NCBI GenBank assembly: GCA_048594375.1
Contig: JBMDXK010000041.1
Coordinates: 1-64,000, forward strand
Length of the DNA: 64,000 nt
Source of the DNA: JBMDXK01 sp048594375
GTDB taxonomy: Bacteria; Pseudomonadota; Alphaproteobacteria; Rhizobiales; Methylopilaceae
Reading direction: 5' to 3'
In this document: positions 7,909-16,706 of the stretch, in pieces
How positions within the stretch are numbered: position 1 is the stretch's first letter
Layout of the letters: every line of letters starts with the position of its first letter
Position numbers and translations under genes: made by a program
Notes under the pieces: model-generated
Seen by the model: only the letters and a program-made list of their open reading frames with translations
Database searches by the model: none
What the model was told of the DNA's origin: nothing

Positions 7909-8739
7909 ATGAGTACGCCCAAATATCTGCTTGCCATCGCCACCACGTCTGTTGTTACGCTGGGAGCGTCGGCATTGGCTCACGCTGATCCGGTGGTAAT
8001 TTCTGCGCCGCAGGTGGTTTATGCGTCAGCCCCTCCCTCCAATGCAAATATGGGCGGTGGTTTTATTGAATACCTGTTTACCAATCAGGGGCGTGCGCCG
8101 GTTTATGCGCCGCCGCCAGAACCGTCCTATCATCCTGTGCCGCCAGCAACGCAACGCCGCGCCGCGCCGCAGGAGCGTCGTGCAACGGTGAATGATCTGC
8201 GCTTGCCACCGAATGATCCGCGGATGCAGCGTCCGCGTGTTCAGCGTGCGGCAGCATCGCCGGAAACCTATATGCCGACAACACGGCCTGTGGTGCCGGA
8301 TATGTTCCGCAAACAAATGGTGAGCTATGATGGCAGACAGCCCGCAGGCACCATTGTGATTGATACAAACCAGCGTTTTCTGTATCTTGTGCAAGGAAAT
8401 GGCAAGGCGTTACGGTATGGTATCGGCGTGGGGCGTGATGGTTTTCAATGGCGGGGTACGCACCGCATCACCATGAAGCGGGAATGGCCGGATTGGCGTC
8501 CGCCAGCTTCAATGCTGCAACGCCAGCCGGATTTGCCGCGTTATATGCCGGGTGGGCCACGCAATCCTTTGGGTGCGCGTGCCATGTATCTGGGTTCAAC
8601 ACTTTACCGTATTCATGGCTCCAACGAACCGTGGACGATCGGGCAGGCGGTTTCTTCAGGTTGCTTCCGCATGACCAATGATGATGTATCCGATCTATAC
8701 AGCCGTGTAAAAACCGGAGCAAAGGTTGTGGTGCTCTAA
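7909..8739 (+). CDS. L,D-transpeptidase (YkuD domain), periplasmic
   Basis: Forms peptidoglycan 3-3 cross-links or attaches proteins to peptidoglycan through a catalytic cysteine. Translation is taken from ATG 7909, giving 276 residues with a signal peptide (LLAIATTSVVTLGASALAHA). A Pro/Arg-rich linker (about residues 55-130) precedes the catalytic domain. The YkuD signature is present as YRIHGSN (H236) and SSGCFRM (C252) with the usual 15-residue spacing. The residue before the catalytic Cys is Gly, as in the family. The gene is monocistronic and convergent with a DUF2945 gene. The Pro-rich linker may span the periplasm to reach the wall. Confidence 0.92.
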   Translation: MSTPKYLLAIATTSVVTLGASALAHADPVVISAPQVVYASAPPSNANMGGGFIEYLFTNQGRAPVYAPPPEPSYHPVPPATQRRAAPQERRATVNDLRLPPNDPRMQRPRVQRAAASPETYMPTTRPVVPDMFRKQMVSYDGRQPAGTIVIDTNQRFLYLVQGNGKALRYGIGVGRDGFQWRGTHRITMKREWPDWRPPASMLQRQPDLPRYMPGGPRNPLGARAMYLGSTLYRIHGSNEPWTIGQAVSSGCFRMTNDDVSDLYSRVKTGAKVVVL

Positions 8740-8752
8740 ATTCAATAGCAAA

Positions 8753-8785
8753 ATGCAGCCTTGCTTTAATAATGTGAGGCTGCAT
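8753..8785. terminator. Hairpin between convergent genes (possible bidirectional terminator)
   Basis: A 9-base perfect stem, ATGCAGCCT (8753-8761) and AGGCTGCAT (8777-8785), with a 15-base loop, lies just after the L,D-transpeptidase stop and before the convergent DUF2945 gene. There is no strong T-run, so intrinsic termination is plausible but not certain. Confidence 0.4.
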
Positions 8786-8818
8786 GTCAAGAACGGCACC
8801 TGCCTTTAAAAGGAGACC

Positions 8819-9028
8819 TCATGATGATTTCTTGAGTTCGCTCTCTTTTTTGAGCGCTTTACCGCCATTTTCCTGCTTTACAAGATAAGCAGGATTTTCC
8901 TTACTGGCATCACGGGTAATATGTGCGCCTTTGATGGTGCGGGTGACTTTTTTCTCGAACTTTTGTTCAATCTTCCCTTCACCTTTTCCATTTCCCCAGT
9001 TCCATTCTACTTCTGTGCCTTTGCGCAT
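8819..9028 (-). CDS. DUF2945 (hypervirulence-associated TUDOR-like) small protein
   Basis: A 69-residue basic protein matching the DUF2945/HVA1 family by its opening KGTEVEWNWGNGKGEGKI and the later TRDASKENPAYLVKQENG and KKESEL. The family is widespread, small and of unsettled function, with a TUDOR-like barrel fold. A good ribosome site (AGGAGA, 8 bases before the ATG) supports the start at 9028. The gene has its own upstream region of about 240 bases containing a perfect hairpin. It appears monocistronic. Confidence 0.8.
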   Translation of the reverse strand: MRKGTEVEWNWGNGKGEGKIEQKFEKKVTRTIKGAHITRDASKENPAYLVKQENGGKALKKESELKKSS

Positions 9029-9127
9029 TCTCTGTTCTCCTGTGTTTTTTACACAATGTCTGCACTTTCAGGAGAGTTCCTTTTGGTCTGGCTCAAATAA
9101 AATAATCGTCATTTTTGCTGCAGCGTC

Positions 9128-9150
9128 ATGGTCGCATGTGTTGCGACCAT
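9128..9150. promoter_or_regulatory. Perfect 9-bp inverted repeat upstream of the DUF2945 gene
   Basis: ATGGTCGCA (9128-9136), loop TGTGT and TGCGACCAT (9142-9150) form a perfect hairpin or dyad about 100 bases before the DUF2945 start, in an otherwise empty 238-base gap. It could be a repressor site or the end of a short transcript. No T-tract follows on either strand. Confidence 0.35.
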
Positions 9151-9266
9151 TCACGCCTTTCTGTTTAAAGCAACGGATGCGTCATTCTTATTCAGTGGGT
9201 AAACCCCAATAACAAGAGGCATCTACTCACTCACTTTACGTGAGCTGGCCTTCATTGCTCAATAGA

Positions 9267-10184
9267 CTAGGAAACCGCAGATTTTAGCATCCGGTATTCA
9301 ATATAATCCAGAACGGGTGCTTGAATGTCATCGATCATCAGCCTGCGCCCTGCATTGTTATTCTGGCGTTTGTGCAACAACGTGTCCAGCGCCCGGGAGG
9401 TGTGTTGATCTTTGCTGTGGTTAGGATCAAAAGCATGGGCTGCATCATGCAAAACAATCAATGCGTGGGCGAAATTATCATCGCCATTCAGCTTTCCTTT
9501 TTCCTTCAAAGTCTTGACTTCTTGTTCCAACACAGCATCCACATCTTTAAATTCAGGATTTTTAGTCTCTAAAGCTGCAATTTCTGCATTGAGTTGTGAT
9601 TTCAGGTTGGGATTTTTGCCGCTGGCCTCCTTGTATTTATCGCGCATATCCAGCTGTGTTTGTAAATTTGGCAAAGCCGAATTTTCACGAACAGAAAGCC
9701 CCAATCTTTCAGGGGTAATCTGGGTGCGCGTTGCATCTAAATATTGGCGGAAATGCGAGAGATTATTATCTGTAACGGTAGGCGGCGCACTGGCAGTACT
9801 TCTTAAAGTGATACGCTGTGGCGCGCGAGGATCAGTGAGTGTTAAATCGGGGATAGGTGAGCGAGTGAATGCAGTGATCTGTGCCTCAAACGTTTGTGGC
9901 GTCATGTCTGTTTCAAGATGGCTATAATCTGCTTGGTTGAATACGGCTTCTTGCGTGAGTTGATCGGGGCTTTCTTTTGAATAAAATTCAAAAATTCCTA
10001 AGTTCTCTGTTTCTGCGCTGGCAGGAATGGCATCGTGTGAAGCATGATCCGAAGCAGGGTTGTGCTTGAGTATGGGGGGACGCGCAGCGATTGCTCTTTC
10101 AAAGGCAGCATCGGATGAAGGGAGTAAGTTCTGCTCAGGGCGAAAATACGCAAGGGCAGAATGGAGAACGGGAGGAATACGCAT
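9267..10184 (-). CDS. Orphan protein of unknown function (about 305 aa)
   Basis: No family is recognised. The start is placed at ATG 10184 (MRIPPVLHSALAYF). A TTG at 10268 would lengthen it, and neither has a clear ribosome site. Residues 25-170 look low in order, with scattered Pro and acidic residues. Residues about 190-260 are strongly helical and charged, including QTQLDMRDKYKEASGKNP and LEQEVKTLKEKGKL. The tail contains LIVLHDAAHAFDPNHSKDQH, a histidine-rich stretch. No signal peptide or membrane helix is seen. Like the orphan at 5759-6805 it interrupts a motility and envelope neighbourhood and has an AT-rich upstream region. I cannot assign a role. Confidence 0.6.
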   Translation of the reverse strand: MRIPPVLHSALAYFRPEQNLLPSSDAAFERAIAARPPILKHNPASDHASHDAIPASAETENLGIFEFYSKESPDQLTQEAVFNQADYSHLETDMTPQTFEAQITAFTRSPIPDLTLTDPRAPQRITLRSTASAPPTVTDNNLSHFRQYLDATRTQITPERLGLSVRENSALPNLQTQLDMRDKYKEASGKNPNLKSQLNAEIAALETKNPEFKDVDAVLEQEVKTLKEKGKLNGDDNFAHALIVLHDAAHAFDPNHSKDQHTSRALDTLLHKRQNNNAGRRLMIDDIQAPVLDYIEYRMLKSAVS

Positions 10185-10387
10185 AATCAAAAACGCTTTA
10201 TTGCAAGGAGTGTAAACAGCCTTGCTTGTAGCGGCGTTAGCATAGGTATTCAATGAATTTATAAGCAATTACAATAACTTATAACTATAATAATTCTAAG
10301 CTATAAGCATTATGTATTGAAATCTATCAGCAATTCTGGCGTCCACAGCAGAAAGAAAAAATCATTGAACCGCAGACTATACACGCA

Positions 10388-13300
10388 TCAGGAGCCTTTC
10401 ACGGGCGAATCTGTTGCGGGCGATGCGCTGCCGGAGGGTTGCGGCTCTGCGGGAGGCGGTTCTGCTGCGGGGTTTTGTTTTTTATAATCTTCCAGAAAGC
10501 TGTTGAGGCTGTCGATAGCGGCAACCGAACGGACAACATCCCGGAAAGCTTCGCCCTCGGAGGGGGTAATAACCGGAGCTGTGACCACATCAAAGGCGCG
10601 GGCATCGGGTGTGGTTTTCATTTTGGAAAGGAACCGCGCACGCAGCCTTTCCAGCCCAAGATTATCATTGGCGCGCACATAGGCAATGGCGGCACGCATA
10701 ACGTTTTTGCGTGCGAGGTCATCCAAAGACGTTTCATGTTGCCAGCGTTCTCCAACGGCCAGTTCGAGAGCTTCGGCTGCGGGCTGCCAGCGTTCGGCGT
10801 GCCAGAGAATATCGGCGCGTAATTGTGTGACCTCCTGACCTTCATAGCCATTTATCATATCCATGGCCAGATCAACGCGGCCCATTTCGGATAAGGCGCG
10901 GGCTTCAAGAATAAAGCGGTTGCGCACCAGATCGGCGGGGAGGTTGGCCTGCCGGGTTTGTTGAATAATAGCATAGGCTGCGGTGGGGTTATGGTTCATG
11001 ATGTGCAGCATGGCGGCTTGCGCTGCAATCTGAGATCGCGCAGCGCCACTCAGCCTGTTGTTGATCTGGTATTCCAAAAGGTTTGCAGCGGGTGTTAGCA
11101 AATCCACATTGGTCAGGCGGTCAACCAGCTGGCGGATCATCACATCGCCTGTGGGGCCGGGTGGAACGAGGTCGCGGAAATCATAAAACAGCGCCACGCT
11201 GTCGAGTGTTGACGGCGCGCTTTGGTCGCTATCGCGTGAGAACAGGTTGGCAAACAGTTCGGACATGGAAGCATGGATAGTGCGGGAGCTTTCCTGATTG
11301 GATTGAATATACATAGCGGTGCGCATGGCTTCTAACGCGTCGCGCCAGCGGTGTTGTTTGGTGTAGAGCTGTGCGAGTTCTGCCAGAGCGGTGATTTCAA
11401 CCTGATCGCCGCGCCAGCGTGTTGCCAGCGATTCCAGATCGCGGATGGCGGCTTCATCGGTTATTTTTTTATGCGCCAGACGCAATTGTGTGGCGTAGAG
11501 TTGGGCTTTGGTCGCGGATATTTCATCGCGGCTAATCATCACCTGATCGTAAAGTTCCAGAGCAATATCGGGGTTGTTGGTGGCTTCGGCAAAGCGGCCG
11601 CGCAAAAGCAGGACATCGGCATCATTTTCGGCGGTGGGTAAAATCCGCAAGGCTTCCAGTGCGGAGCTGGCGTCTGCGGTATCTTTGGCGTCAAGGGCGG
11701 ATTGGACAAAAGCTTTCAGCACAATTGTCTGCAAGCGGTCGGGCAATCCGGCCATGGCATCTTGCCCTTTGATGAAATATTCGCGTGCTTCGCCATTGCG
11801 GCCAAGTTCGTATTCCGCAACGCCGCGCCAGAGGGCGGCAATGGGATTGTTGGTAAGAGCGCCGCTTTTCAAGGCTTCCACCGCTTCGGGAAACTGCCGC
11901 ATGAGAACCAGCGTTGTGGCATAAAGCATTTGTGCATCGGGATCGAGGGAGGATCCGGGTGTATCGGCGCGCATAATGTCGAACAAGGTTTTGGCATCGG
12001 CCGTTTCGCCATGAGCCAGCAGAGTTTGCGCCAGTTGCAGCCGTGAGGCGTTGCGGCTTGCAACGGATGTAGCGTTCGCAGCATCCCGCATCAGAGCTTT
12101 ATCCTGTTCATAGGCAAAGCCGGTGACGGGTGTTTGCCAGACGGGAGCGGTAAAGGGGTTTGCGCGTGCTTCCGGGGTGGAGGTGGCGGCATCGGCAGCG
12201 ATGGTGTCGGTAAAGACCGAAAGTGCTAATCCTTCAGGGCGTGTAATCATAATGCCCTGATTGTTTTGCTGGATGGTGAGGTCATCGGCTTTTGGTTGCA
12301 GTGCCAGCCCTTGCGCGCTGGGGAGGATATTCAATTCCAGCAGATCGCGGCTCTGTGCAATTCCTGTTACAGGCAGGGCGCTGGTAACCACAATCAGCTT
12401 ATCGCCGGCAATCGGATCGTTGATTGTCTGGATGGAACCGATATTGGCCATAGAGGCTTGAAGGAAGGAAAATCCTTTGTCGGTGAAGCCCGAAGAAAGG
12501 GAGATACCGGCTGCGGGGGCAGAAGAAGCGTTTTTATTCAGGGCAAGTGTCCAGCTTTCCGCTTCCCGTGTGAGGGTTGCGCTGCGTGGTTCTGCAAGAA
12601 CAAGTGCCAGCGCCACACCTTGAGTGGTTTTCACCATATGCGTGCCGGTGATGAGACCTTTACTGGCGCTCACCAGCGCGTCGGCTTGGAAGGGAGCGAC
12701 CCCATCCAGCACCACCCAGACCGTGGAGCCGCGCGTGAAGGAGGCGAGGGGTTGGGCGGTGGCTTGGGGGAGGGAGATACTGAGCGTCTCTGGAGTGATG
12801 GTGGTGATTGCGGGAACAAACGGTGCAGCCGCCGCTTGCGTTTGGGGAGACGCTTGTGCTTGCGCAACAGGTTTTGCCTGCGTGGATGTGCGGATGAGCG
12901 GCAATGCGGAAGGCGCATATCCGGCCTGTGTCAGAGCGAGCAGACCGCCAGCGCGTCCGGTTGCAAAAGCGGTTTGCGAAGCCGAAGGTGCGGAATATCC
13001 CTGCAAGGATGATTTGGGTGCAGGATCCTGTTTCGGAAACTGCGGCATGGGGGGCAGGGGAGGCGTTCTGTTGTTGCGTGAACGGGGTTCGATGGTCAAT
13101 TCGGGATTGGGCTCCGGAGTGCCAGCGGGTTCGATAACGGAATTGGGGTTGGGGCGCTGGATATCGACAATAATTTCGCCTGCTTCTTCAAAGTGGCGCA
13201 CGCTATTGTTTTCTGGAACGTCAAAGGTGATGGTGAGTGCTGTGGCGGTTTTCGCCACTTCAAGATTGCTCAGCGCATCGGGGATCATGGCGCGCAGAGG

Positions 13301-13975
13301 AGTTGAATCAACGGTGATGTTGGCGTTGAAGCGGATACTCACCCGTTTGCCCTGCCGTTCATAGGAAACATTGACGGGCTTTTCAGGGGAGAACATCAGG
13401 CGGTAAAAGGTGGGGTGTGTTCCGGTTGAAAGCTGGAGCGGTCTGTGCGGTATGGCGCGCATTTGTTCCAGTTCGGCTTCGATGGCAGTAAGGCGACGCG
13501 CTTTGACAGTGGCTTCGGTGAGTGCTTCTGCGGGAAGGGGCGGCGGGAATCCGCGCCAGCCTTGAGGCAGCAGATCAATATAGAGGGCATTGCCCAGCGG
13601 CATCACATTGGCGGTGAGTTTCTGGCTGAGAGCAAAGCGTAAGGCGGTGCCGTCCGGATCGCGTTTTGCAGCGGTGATGTAGTTGGAAAGTTGTGCTGGC
13701 ACAGCATCCAGATTGACGCTGACCGGCGATGCGAACTGGACAATCAGCACGCCGTTGGAAATAATGGCGGCGGCATCAGGACGGGTTTCGCTGCGGAAAA
13801 CAAGGCGGGCATAACCTTTTTCCGCAAGGGCTTCCACGGTGCCAATGCTGGTGGATTGCGCGCGCAAGGGATGGGGTGTCACCGCAATCAGGGTGCAGGC
13901 CAGCAAAAGGCAGCCAAGAAGCGCGCGGCCTGCGGAACGTGCAGGCTTGCAGGATGCAGCCAGCGGCATTGTCAT
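10388..13975 (-). CDS. Large secreted TPR protein of the flagellar neighbourhood
   Basis: A 1195-residue protein starting at ATG 13975 (AAGGA ribosome site), with a basic N-terminus and a hydrophobic signal segment (ALLGCLLLACTLIAV). Residues about 40-310 are beta-rich and AMIN-like, including VTIT/FDVPEN-type strands ending IIVDIQRPNP. A Pro/Ala/Gln-rich linker follows (about 315-430), then a second beta-rich stretch, then helical TPR-like repeats from about 650 to 1110 (for example AALWRGVAEYELGRNGEAREYF). The tail is Pro-rich. Similar large TPR proteins sit beside motE/fliM in other alphaproteobacteria, but their role is unclear. A terminator at 14114-14137 separates it from the fliL-motE operon, so it probably has its own promoter. 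Confidence 0.8.
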   Translation of the reverse strand: MTMPLAASCKPARSAGRALLGCLLLACTLIAVTPHPLRAQSTSIGTVEALAEKGYARLVFRSETRPDAAAIISNGVLIVQFASPVSVNLDAVPAQLSNYITAAKRDPDGTALRFALSQKLTANVMPLGNALYIDLLPQGWRGFPPPLPAEALTEATVKARRLTAIEAELEQMRAIPHRPLQLSTGTHPTFYRLMFSPEKPVNVSYERQGKRVSIRFNANITVDSTPLRAMIPDALSNLEVAKTATALTITFDVPENNSVRHFEEAGEIIVDIQRPNPNSVIEPAGTPEPNPELTIEPRSRNNRTPPLPPMPQFPKQDPAPKSSLQGYSAPSASQTAFATGRAGGLLALTQAGYAPSALPLIRTSTQAKPVAQAQASPQTQAAAAPFVPAITTITPETLSISLPQATAQPLASFTRGSTVWVVLDGVAPFQADALVSASKGLITGTHMVKTTQGVALALVLAEPRSATLTREAESWTLALNKNASSAPAAGISLSSGFTDKGFSFLQASMANIGSIQTINDPIAGDKLIVVTSALPVTGIAQSRDLLELNILPSAQGLALQPKADDLTIQQNNQGIMITRPEGLALSVFTDTIAADAATSTPEARANPFTAPVWQTPVTGFAYEQDKALMRDAANATSVASRNASRLQLAQTLLAHGETADAKTLFDIMRADTPGSSLDPDAQMLYATTLVLMRQFPEAVEALKSGALTNNPIAALWRGVAEYELGRNGEAREYFIKGQDAMAGLPDRLQTIVLKAFVQSALDAKDTADASSALEALRILPTAENDADVLLLRGRFAEATNNPDIALELYDQVMISRDEISATKAQLYATQLRLAHKKITDEAAIRDLESLATRWRGDQVEITALAELAQLYTKQHRWRDALEAMRTAMYIQSNQESSRTIHASMSELFANLFSRDSDQSAPSTLDSVALFYDFRDLVPPGPTGDVMIRQLVDRLTNVDLLTPAANLLEYQINNRLSGAARSQIAAQAAMLHIMNHNPTAAYAIIQQTRQANLPADLVRNRFILEARALSEMGRVDLAMDMINGYEGQEVTQLRADILWHAERWQPAAEALELAVGERWQHETSLDDLARKNVMRAAIAYVRANDNLGLERLRARFLSKMKTTPDARAFDVVTAPVITPSEGEAFRDVVRSVAAIDSLNSFLEDYKKQNPAAEPPPAEPQPSGSASPATDSPVKGS

Positions 13976-14113
13976 GAAAAGAGTCCTTAACGTCACGTTC
14001 AGCTCCCCCAACCTTGTCTGTGTGCGCCAGGCATTGGACAAGGCTTTCCCCACGTTCTTTTCATGCTAGGGCAGGGCAGTTAACAAACCGGACAAATGTT
14101 AGGAAATGGCTTG

Positions 14114-14137
14114 AAAAAAGGCAGGATATTTTGCCTT
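14114..14137 (-). terminator. Rho-independent terminator after motE
   Basis: On the minus strand the stem AAGGCA, loop AAATATCC and TGCCTT are followed by TTTT. It lies 58 bases after the motE stop and before the TPR gene start, marking the end of the fliL-fliM-DUF6468-motE operon. Confidence 0.65.
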
Positions 14138-14194
14138 TATAACCAATGAACGGATAAGGAGTGCGGCGTATTTTTATTAAAATTGCAGGTTGTT

Positions 14195-15031
14195 TTACTG
14201 GATGCGACGGCCTTCAATCCGTGGCAGGGAATCCAGTGCATTGGCCGCTGATTTTGTGGTGTTTTGCGAAGCAAGCGCAACGGTGAGCTTCTGCGCGGAA
14301 GCGGGGCTCATCTTGGCGATGATTTCCGATGTTTTGCGCGGGTTCATTTCCATAACCACATTCACCAGCACCCGCATTTCCAGTTGGTCGAAAATACGCG
14401 CGGCATCTTTTGGTTTCATGCTTTCATACATGGTGACGAGATCTTTGAGGCGATTTTTTTCCGCTTCTGCCTGTTCTTTTTTTGCATCTTCGGCGGGTGC
14501 GGAAAGCACCAGTTGTTGTTCCAGAACCTTCAATTCGTTGACGCGCTGTTCAACCTTGATTTCAATGGCTTTGAGCAGATTTTCCCGTACATCCAGTTCG
14601 CGGTTGCGGGCTTCCAGTTCTTCGCGGCGTTGCCGCAATTGTTCCAGCAGTTGCCGTTCCGCGGCGGAAGCAGGTGCGGCGGAAGGCTGGGTCGGCAGTT
14701 GCGTCACAGGTGAAGGCGGAATAACCGTCTGGCTGTCTTGTGTGGTTTGAGGTTTTGTTTCGTCTGTTTTTTCGGCATTGCCGGTAATGATGCCATCCAC
14801 GGCATGATTATAGGGCGGCATTTCCAGCGTGTTGGCATGATTTGCGGCCACCACTATCGGCCTGAAATCGGCTTGTGCGGTGGGGTCAATCAAGGCAACG
14901 GTTTGCGGGGCGGACGTGTTTTCCTGCGCAAAGGTATAACCCCCTGACGTCGCAAGGCCTGTCACTTTCAGCGCGAGCAGGAGCGCAGCGCCAGCCATTG
15001 TGATAGGAAGAACACGGAGTGTCATTGTCAT
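14195..15031 (-). CDS. motE: MotE-like protein (MgtE N-domain, flagellar motor associated)
   Basis: A 278-residue envelope protein. It has an N-terminal hydrophobic anchor or signal (ITMAGAALLLALKVTG), a linker, a long charged coiled coil (about residues 118-195, LLEQLRQRREELEARN) and a C-terminal MgtE-N-type helical domain. That domain carries DAARIFDQLEMRVLVNVVME and NPRKTSEIIAKMSP. In rhizobia MotE is a periplasmic chaperone that supports the stator-associated protein MotC. Its start overlaps the DUF6468 stop by four bases (ATGA), placing it last in the fliL-fliM-DUF6468-motE operon. The symbol is by family resemblance. Confidence 0.8.
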   Translation of the reverse strand: MTMTLRVLPITMAGAALLLALKVTGLATSGGYTFAQENTSAPQTVALIDPTAQADFRPIVVAANHANTLEMPPYNHAVDGIITGNAEKTDETKPQTTQDSQTVIPPSPVTQLPTQPSAAPASAAERQLLEQLRQRREELEARNRELDVRENLLKAIEIKVEQRVNELKVLEQQLVLSAPAEDAKKEQAEAEKNRLKDLVTMYESMKPKDAARIFDQLEMRVLVNVVMEMNPRKTSEIIAKMSPASAQKLTVALASQNTTKSAANALDSLPRIEGRRIQ

Positions 15032-15480
15032 GCTGCGGCCTCTGTCTGGCGCGCTTTGATGCGCCGTACCAAAGATTCTGCGGCGGAAGATGTTGCGCTT
15101 GCGCGATTTTCACCCGCTACGGTTTCTTTGCGTTCATCATGGTGGACAACCCCGCGTACTGCAACTGCAATTTTACCGATTCTCTTAAGGATATCATCGC
15201 CCATACGCAGTTGGTCGCTCATGTCCATGGAAAGGCTTTCAGCCTGTTCGAGCCGTTCATTGAGGGTGGCGTTGCAGTCCACAATAGCGGCGCGCAGGTT
15301 GCCCACGGCGCGTTCGGCAGCCGCGGTTGAAGAGCCAAGTTCTGCAATGATTTCTTTCATCATGCTTTCGGAAGAGCGCAAGCGTTCAAGGCGGCGGTTC
15401 AGGAGCCAGCAATAGCCAATGGTGAAAGCCAGCAGAACGCACACAAGACTTTCAATGGCAAACGGGAGAAAAGCGTACAT
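15028..15480 (-). CDS. DUF6468 membrane protein of flagellar operon
   Basis: A 150-residue protein with one N-terminal transmembrane helix (AIESLVCVLLAFTIGYCWLL, residues 8-27). A cytoplasmic coiled-coil region follows (RLERLRSSESMMKEIIAELG onward to about residue 110), then a basic tail. DUF6468 proteins are found between fliM and motE in many alphaproteobacteria and are presumed motor accessory factors; the molecular role is not known. The start overlaps the fliM stop by one base and the stop overlaps the motE start by four, so translation is coupled on both sides. Confidence 0.8.
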   Translation of the reverse strand: MYAFLPFAIESLVCVLLAFTIGYCWLLNRRLERLRSSESMMKEIIAELGSSTAAAERAVGNLRAAIVDCNATLNERLEQAESLSMDMSDQLRMGDDILKRIGKIAVAVRGVVHHDERKETVAGENRASATSSAAESLVRRIKARQTEAAA

Positions 15481-16634
15481 CAGGAGGACTCCTTGGGGGC
15501 ATCGGTGGATTCAAAAATGGCAAGGGTGGTGCGTGAGCGCCGCAACGGACGGGCAACCTGCACCGCAATATTCTGGGCTGCGTGGCCGATACGGCCTTCG
15601 GTGACCACAAACTCCCCGCAGCGCAATTCAACCAGCGAGTCGGGGGTGACATCCAGCATCAGCGTATCGCCGACTTTCAGTTGCATGATCCGGCGCAGGG
15701 GCATTTGCCGTTCTGCCAGAACCGCGGAAACCGCAACATCGGAGGCCCAGATTTCGGTGGCCAGATGGCTTTCCCAGATGGGGTCGCGGCCAAATTTTTC
15801 CCCCATGAAGCCTTGCAACAGCACGTCGCGGATGGGTTCGATGGTGGCGTAGGGCAGCAGAAATTCAATCACCCCGCCGCGGTCTTCCATATCAATGCGC
15901 AACCGCACCAGAATGGCGGCGTTGGCAGGACGGGCAACAGCGGCAAAGCGCGGGTTGGTTTCAAGGCGATCAATGCTGAACGCCACAGGAGAAAGCGGCC
16001 GGAAGGCCTGTTCGGCATCTGCAAGCACCAGTTCAATCATGCGCTTGACGAGGTTTGTTTCGATGGTGGTGTAAGGGCGGCCTTCCACGCGGGTTGTGGT
16101 CAGGCCGCGGCGTCCGCCCAACAGCACATCGATGATGGAATAGATCAGGTTGGAATCCACGGTGACAATGCCGTAATTGTCCCACGGGTCAGCTTTGATA
16201 ACCGAAATAATAGCAGGCAGCGGAATGGAATTGAGGTAATCCCCGAAGCGTACAGACGTGATTTCATCGAAGGATACCTCCACGTTGTCGGAGGTAAAAC
16301 TGCGCATGGAAGCCGTGAGCAACCGCACCAGACGGTCGAACACAATTTCCAGCATCGGCAGACGTTCATACGAGACCAGCGCGGAGTCGATAATGGCGCG
16401 GATACCGGAATGTTCATTCAGGCCAAGCTCGTTGAGATTGAAGCCGAGCAGGTTGTCAATTTCTTCCTGGTTGAGAATGCGGTCAGCGCCGCCACGGGCG
16501 GTGGGCAGACCTGCATCGCCGGTTCCGAGCATGGCAGCCCATTCGGCGGCCATATCATCCGCATCGCCTGTGCCTTGTTCGGCAAGTGCTGCGCCCCATT
16601 CATCGGCCAGTGTATCGTCTTCCTGATCCACCAT
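15480..16634 (-). CDS. fliM: Flagellar motor switch protein FliM with extended N-terminus
   Basis: C-ring protein that binds CheY-P and sets rotation direction. The middle domain (about residues 90-270) and C-terminal SpoA domain (about 295-370, including GDTLMLDVTPDSLVELRCGE) are complete. The CheY-binding and switch motif ILNQEEIDNLLGF, normally at the very N-terminus, begins near residue 53. It is preceded by an acidic extension containing two similar segments, ADEWGAALAEQ and AAEWAAMLGTG. The total of 384 residues is longer than the enteric protein. A ribosome site (AGGATAA) precedes the ATG. It is second in the operon after fliL. Confidence 0.95.
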   Translation of the reverse strand: MVDQEDDTLADEWGAALAEQGTGDADDMAAEWAAMLGTGDAGLPTARGGADRILNQEEIDNLLGFNLNELGLNEHSGIRAIIDSALVSYERLPMLEIVFDRLVRLLTASMRSFTSDNVEVSFDEITSVRFGDYLNSIPLPAIISVIKADPWDNYGIVTVDSNLIYSIIDVLLGGRRGLTTTRVEGRPYTTIETNLVKRMIELVLADAEQAFRPLSPVAFSIDRLETNPRFAAVARPANAAILVRLRIDMEDRGGVIEFLLPYATIEPIRDVLLQGFMGEKFGRDPIWESHLATEIWASDVAVSAVLAERQMPLRRIMQLKVGDTLMLDVTPDSLVELRCGEFVVTEGRIGHAAQNIAVQVARPLRRSRTTLAIFESTDAPKESS

Positions 16635-16706
16635 TGTAATTTTATCCTGACTGCAACAACCTGTAGAATGAAATGAAGTAAAACCCGTGGGATGCCATCG
16701 TGTCGG

